A DNA stretch of 33,203 nucleotides from a virus: the IMG/VR virus record IMGVR_UViG_3300025137_000148, positions 1 to 33,203 of that record. One strand, written 5' to 3'. Made by a program: the position numbers and the translations under genes. Below are positions 32,544 through 33,203 of the stretch, one piece after another; position 1 is the first letter of the stretch, and every line of letters starts with the position of its first letter. Below the pieces are notes generated by a model, which saw nothing but the letters and a program-made list of their open reading frames with translations, searched no databases and had not been told where the DNA came from.

Positions 32544-32726
32544 ATGAGTAAATGGACAGAAAAACAAACTGGAGCTTTGTGGAAAAAAAACACTGGCAAG
32601 ACTAAATATTTATCTGGATATGTCGAAATTGAGGGTATTCAACACAAAGTAGTTATCTTCCCCAACAAATTCAAACAAGAAAATAAACACCCAGAATTTA
32701 TTATATACCATCCGTTCGAAAAATAG
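32544..32726 (+). CDS. Small phage protein, DUF736-like pattern
   Basis: This is a 60-residue basic protein. TGALWKKNTGKTKYLSGYVE, then HKVVIFPNKFKQENKHPEFI, form a compact beta layout with a 'GxLW...YLSGxVE...F.N....N.PxF.IY' rhythm that recalls DUF736-type small proteins. No catalytic residues, signal peptide or membrane segment are apparent, and the function is unknown. It has its own AGTGTTAAAA element and lies at the boundary between accessory and structural genes. Confidence 0.6.
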   Translation: MSKWTEKQTGALWKKNTGKTKYLSGYVEIEGIQHKVVIFPNKFKQENKHPEFIIYHPFEK

Positions 32727-32734
32727 TGTAAATA
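32725..32734 (+). promoter_or_regulatory. AGTGTAAATA element before the 32742 gene
   Basis: AGTGTAAATA is identical to the element at 1104 and begins 17 bases before the ATG at 32742. It overlaps the stop codon of the upstream gene by two bases. Confidence 0.45.
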
Positions 32735-32741
32735 TGCCTAT

Positions 32742-33122
32742 ATGGCAGAAAATCCTCATTTAATAGAAAAGGAAATCAAAGGAACTTTTGATACTGGGTA
32801 TTTAGCTACAGGTTTTGATGCGAGAATAGGCGCAATATTGGATGATTTTCCAATTACGCAAGACTCATTTACGTCGACTTTAAATAGTCAACATTTCCTA
32901 ACTTTTCAAAAAGTCATAAGGGAACTTAATATGAAATTAGATTCCTATGGCTTGACTCAATTTATCAAAGACCCTCTTGGAGAGGGCTTCATACCTAAAA
33001 CACTTACTGGGTTCTTTAGTGAGGCGCCTACAATAGGTAGTGATGATTTCTTGCAATTACAAGATGGATCTTTCTTGGTACAACAAAATTCCTCAAAACT
33101 AGTCATAGTACCAGACAATTAA
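32742..33122 (+). CDS. Unknown protein, probable virion-associated
   Basis: This is a 126-residue acidic protein with no recognised motif, signal peptide or membrane segment. Segments such as GFDARIGAILDDFPITQDSF and LTGFFSEAPTIGSDDFLQLQ, plus a beta-rich end (GSFLVQQNSSKLVIVPDN), are compatible with a small head or tail component. It is flanked by AGTGTAA elements on both sides and followed by what looks like a structural gene. The function is inferred from location only. Confidence 0.6.
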   Translation: MAENPHLIEKEIKGTFDTGYLATGFDARIGAILDDFPITQDSFTSTLNSQHFLTFQKVIRELNMKLDSYGLTQFIKDPLGEGFIPKTLTGFFSEAPTIGSDDFLQLQDGSFLVQQNSSKLVIVPDN

Positions 33123-33131
33123 GTGTAACTA
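33122..33131 (+). promoter_or_regulatory. AGTGTAACTA element before the last gene
   Basis: AGTGTAACTA begins 16 bases before the ATG at 33138, overlapping the preceding stop codon by one base. Confidence 0.4.
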
Positions 33132-33137
33132 AATACA

Positions 33138-33203
33138 ATGGCCGACAAAAAAATATCAGAATTAACTAAATTAAGTAGTAACGACTTGGATCACAGAAAT
33201 GAT
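33138..33203 (+). CDS. Structural protein N-terminus, 3' truncated
   Basis: Only 22 codons are present before the window ends. The opening MADKKISELTKLSSNDL follows the 'K/xISELTxLxxxDL' pattern common at the N-terminus of phage tail-fibre and other structural proteins. The rest of the gene lies outside the window, so nothing more can be said. Confidence 0.55.
   Translation, partial: MADKKISELTKLSSNDLDHRND

Noticed and set aside
1-33203. tRNA genes and attachment sites
   Set aside because: Gaps between genes are too short for a tRNA, and I found no cloverleaf, integrase or long direct repeat by eye.

Overview
The window looks like about 33 kb of the genome of a low-GC tailed phage with a lambda-like non-contractile tail tip. 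It is probably marine, with a Gram-negative host. The evidence is a compact replication operon, a set of tail-tip genes in the lambda order L-K-I-J, and a truncated secreted beta-barrel-like gene at the left edge ending in the aromatic residue typical of outer-membrane proteins. Intergenic space is minimal and most neighbouring genes overlap by a few bases. I see no tRNA genes, CRISPR arrays, insertion sequences or integrase. No stretch over 300 bases lacks a gene.

Layout. (1) 1-1358, plus strand: 3' part of a secreted beta-barrel-like protein, a strong terminator, a small Vsr-like PD-(D/E)XK nuclease and a small unknown protein. (2) 1406-11348, plus: replication block of DnaB helicase, TOPRIM primase, Cas4/RecB-like nuclease, then a DNA polymerase III alpha subunit split in two. 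The PHP half (4946-5641) and the polymerase half (7399-9975) are separated by a DEDDh proofreading exonuclease and a long coiled-coil protein, and followed by a single-ring ClpA/ClpC-like AAA+ protein. (3) 11351-13453, plus: a small unknown protein, a terminator, an APH-fold pseudokinase and an Ate1/Bpt-like aminoacyl-tRNA-protein transferase. (4) 13420-14076, minus: a conserved protein of unknown role. (5) 14134-18503, plus: a PC4/Whirly-like candidate ssDNA-binding protein, a glycosyltransferase cluster in which a second enzyme (GT9 fold) is split around a DUF6165 gene, and a possible ssDNA-annealing protein. (6) 31450 down to 18490, minus: tail tip genes L, K, two I paralogues and two very large J paralogues with a small gene between them. 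(7) 31471-33203, plus: GNAT-like and oxygenase-like proteins, small unknown proteins and the start of a structural protein.

How it fits together. The DnaB, primase, split polymerase and exonuclease could form a largely phage-encoded replisome; no sliding clamp is visible here. The duplicated I and J genes suggest a tail tip with two alternative or co-assembled receptor-binding proteins. Several first genes of transcription units have a -10 box only 6-7 bases before the ATG, which predicts leaderless mRNAs. A second element, AGTGTAA followed by A/T, precedes mainly tail and structural genes and may be the late promoter. Function calls come from reading motifs by eye; no database search was run.
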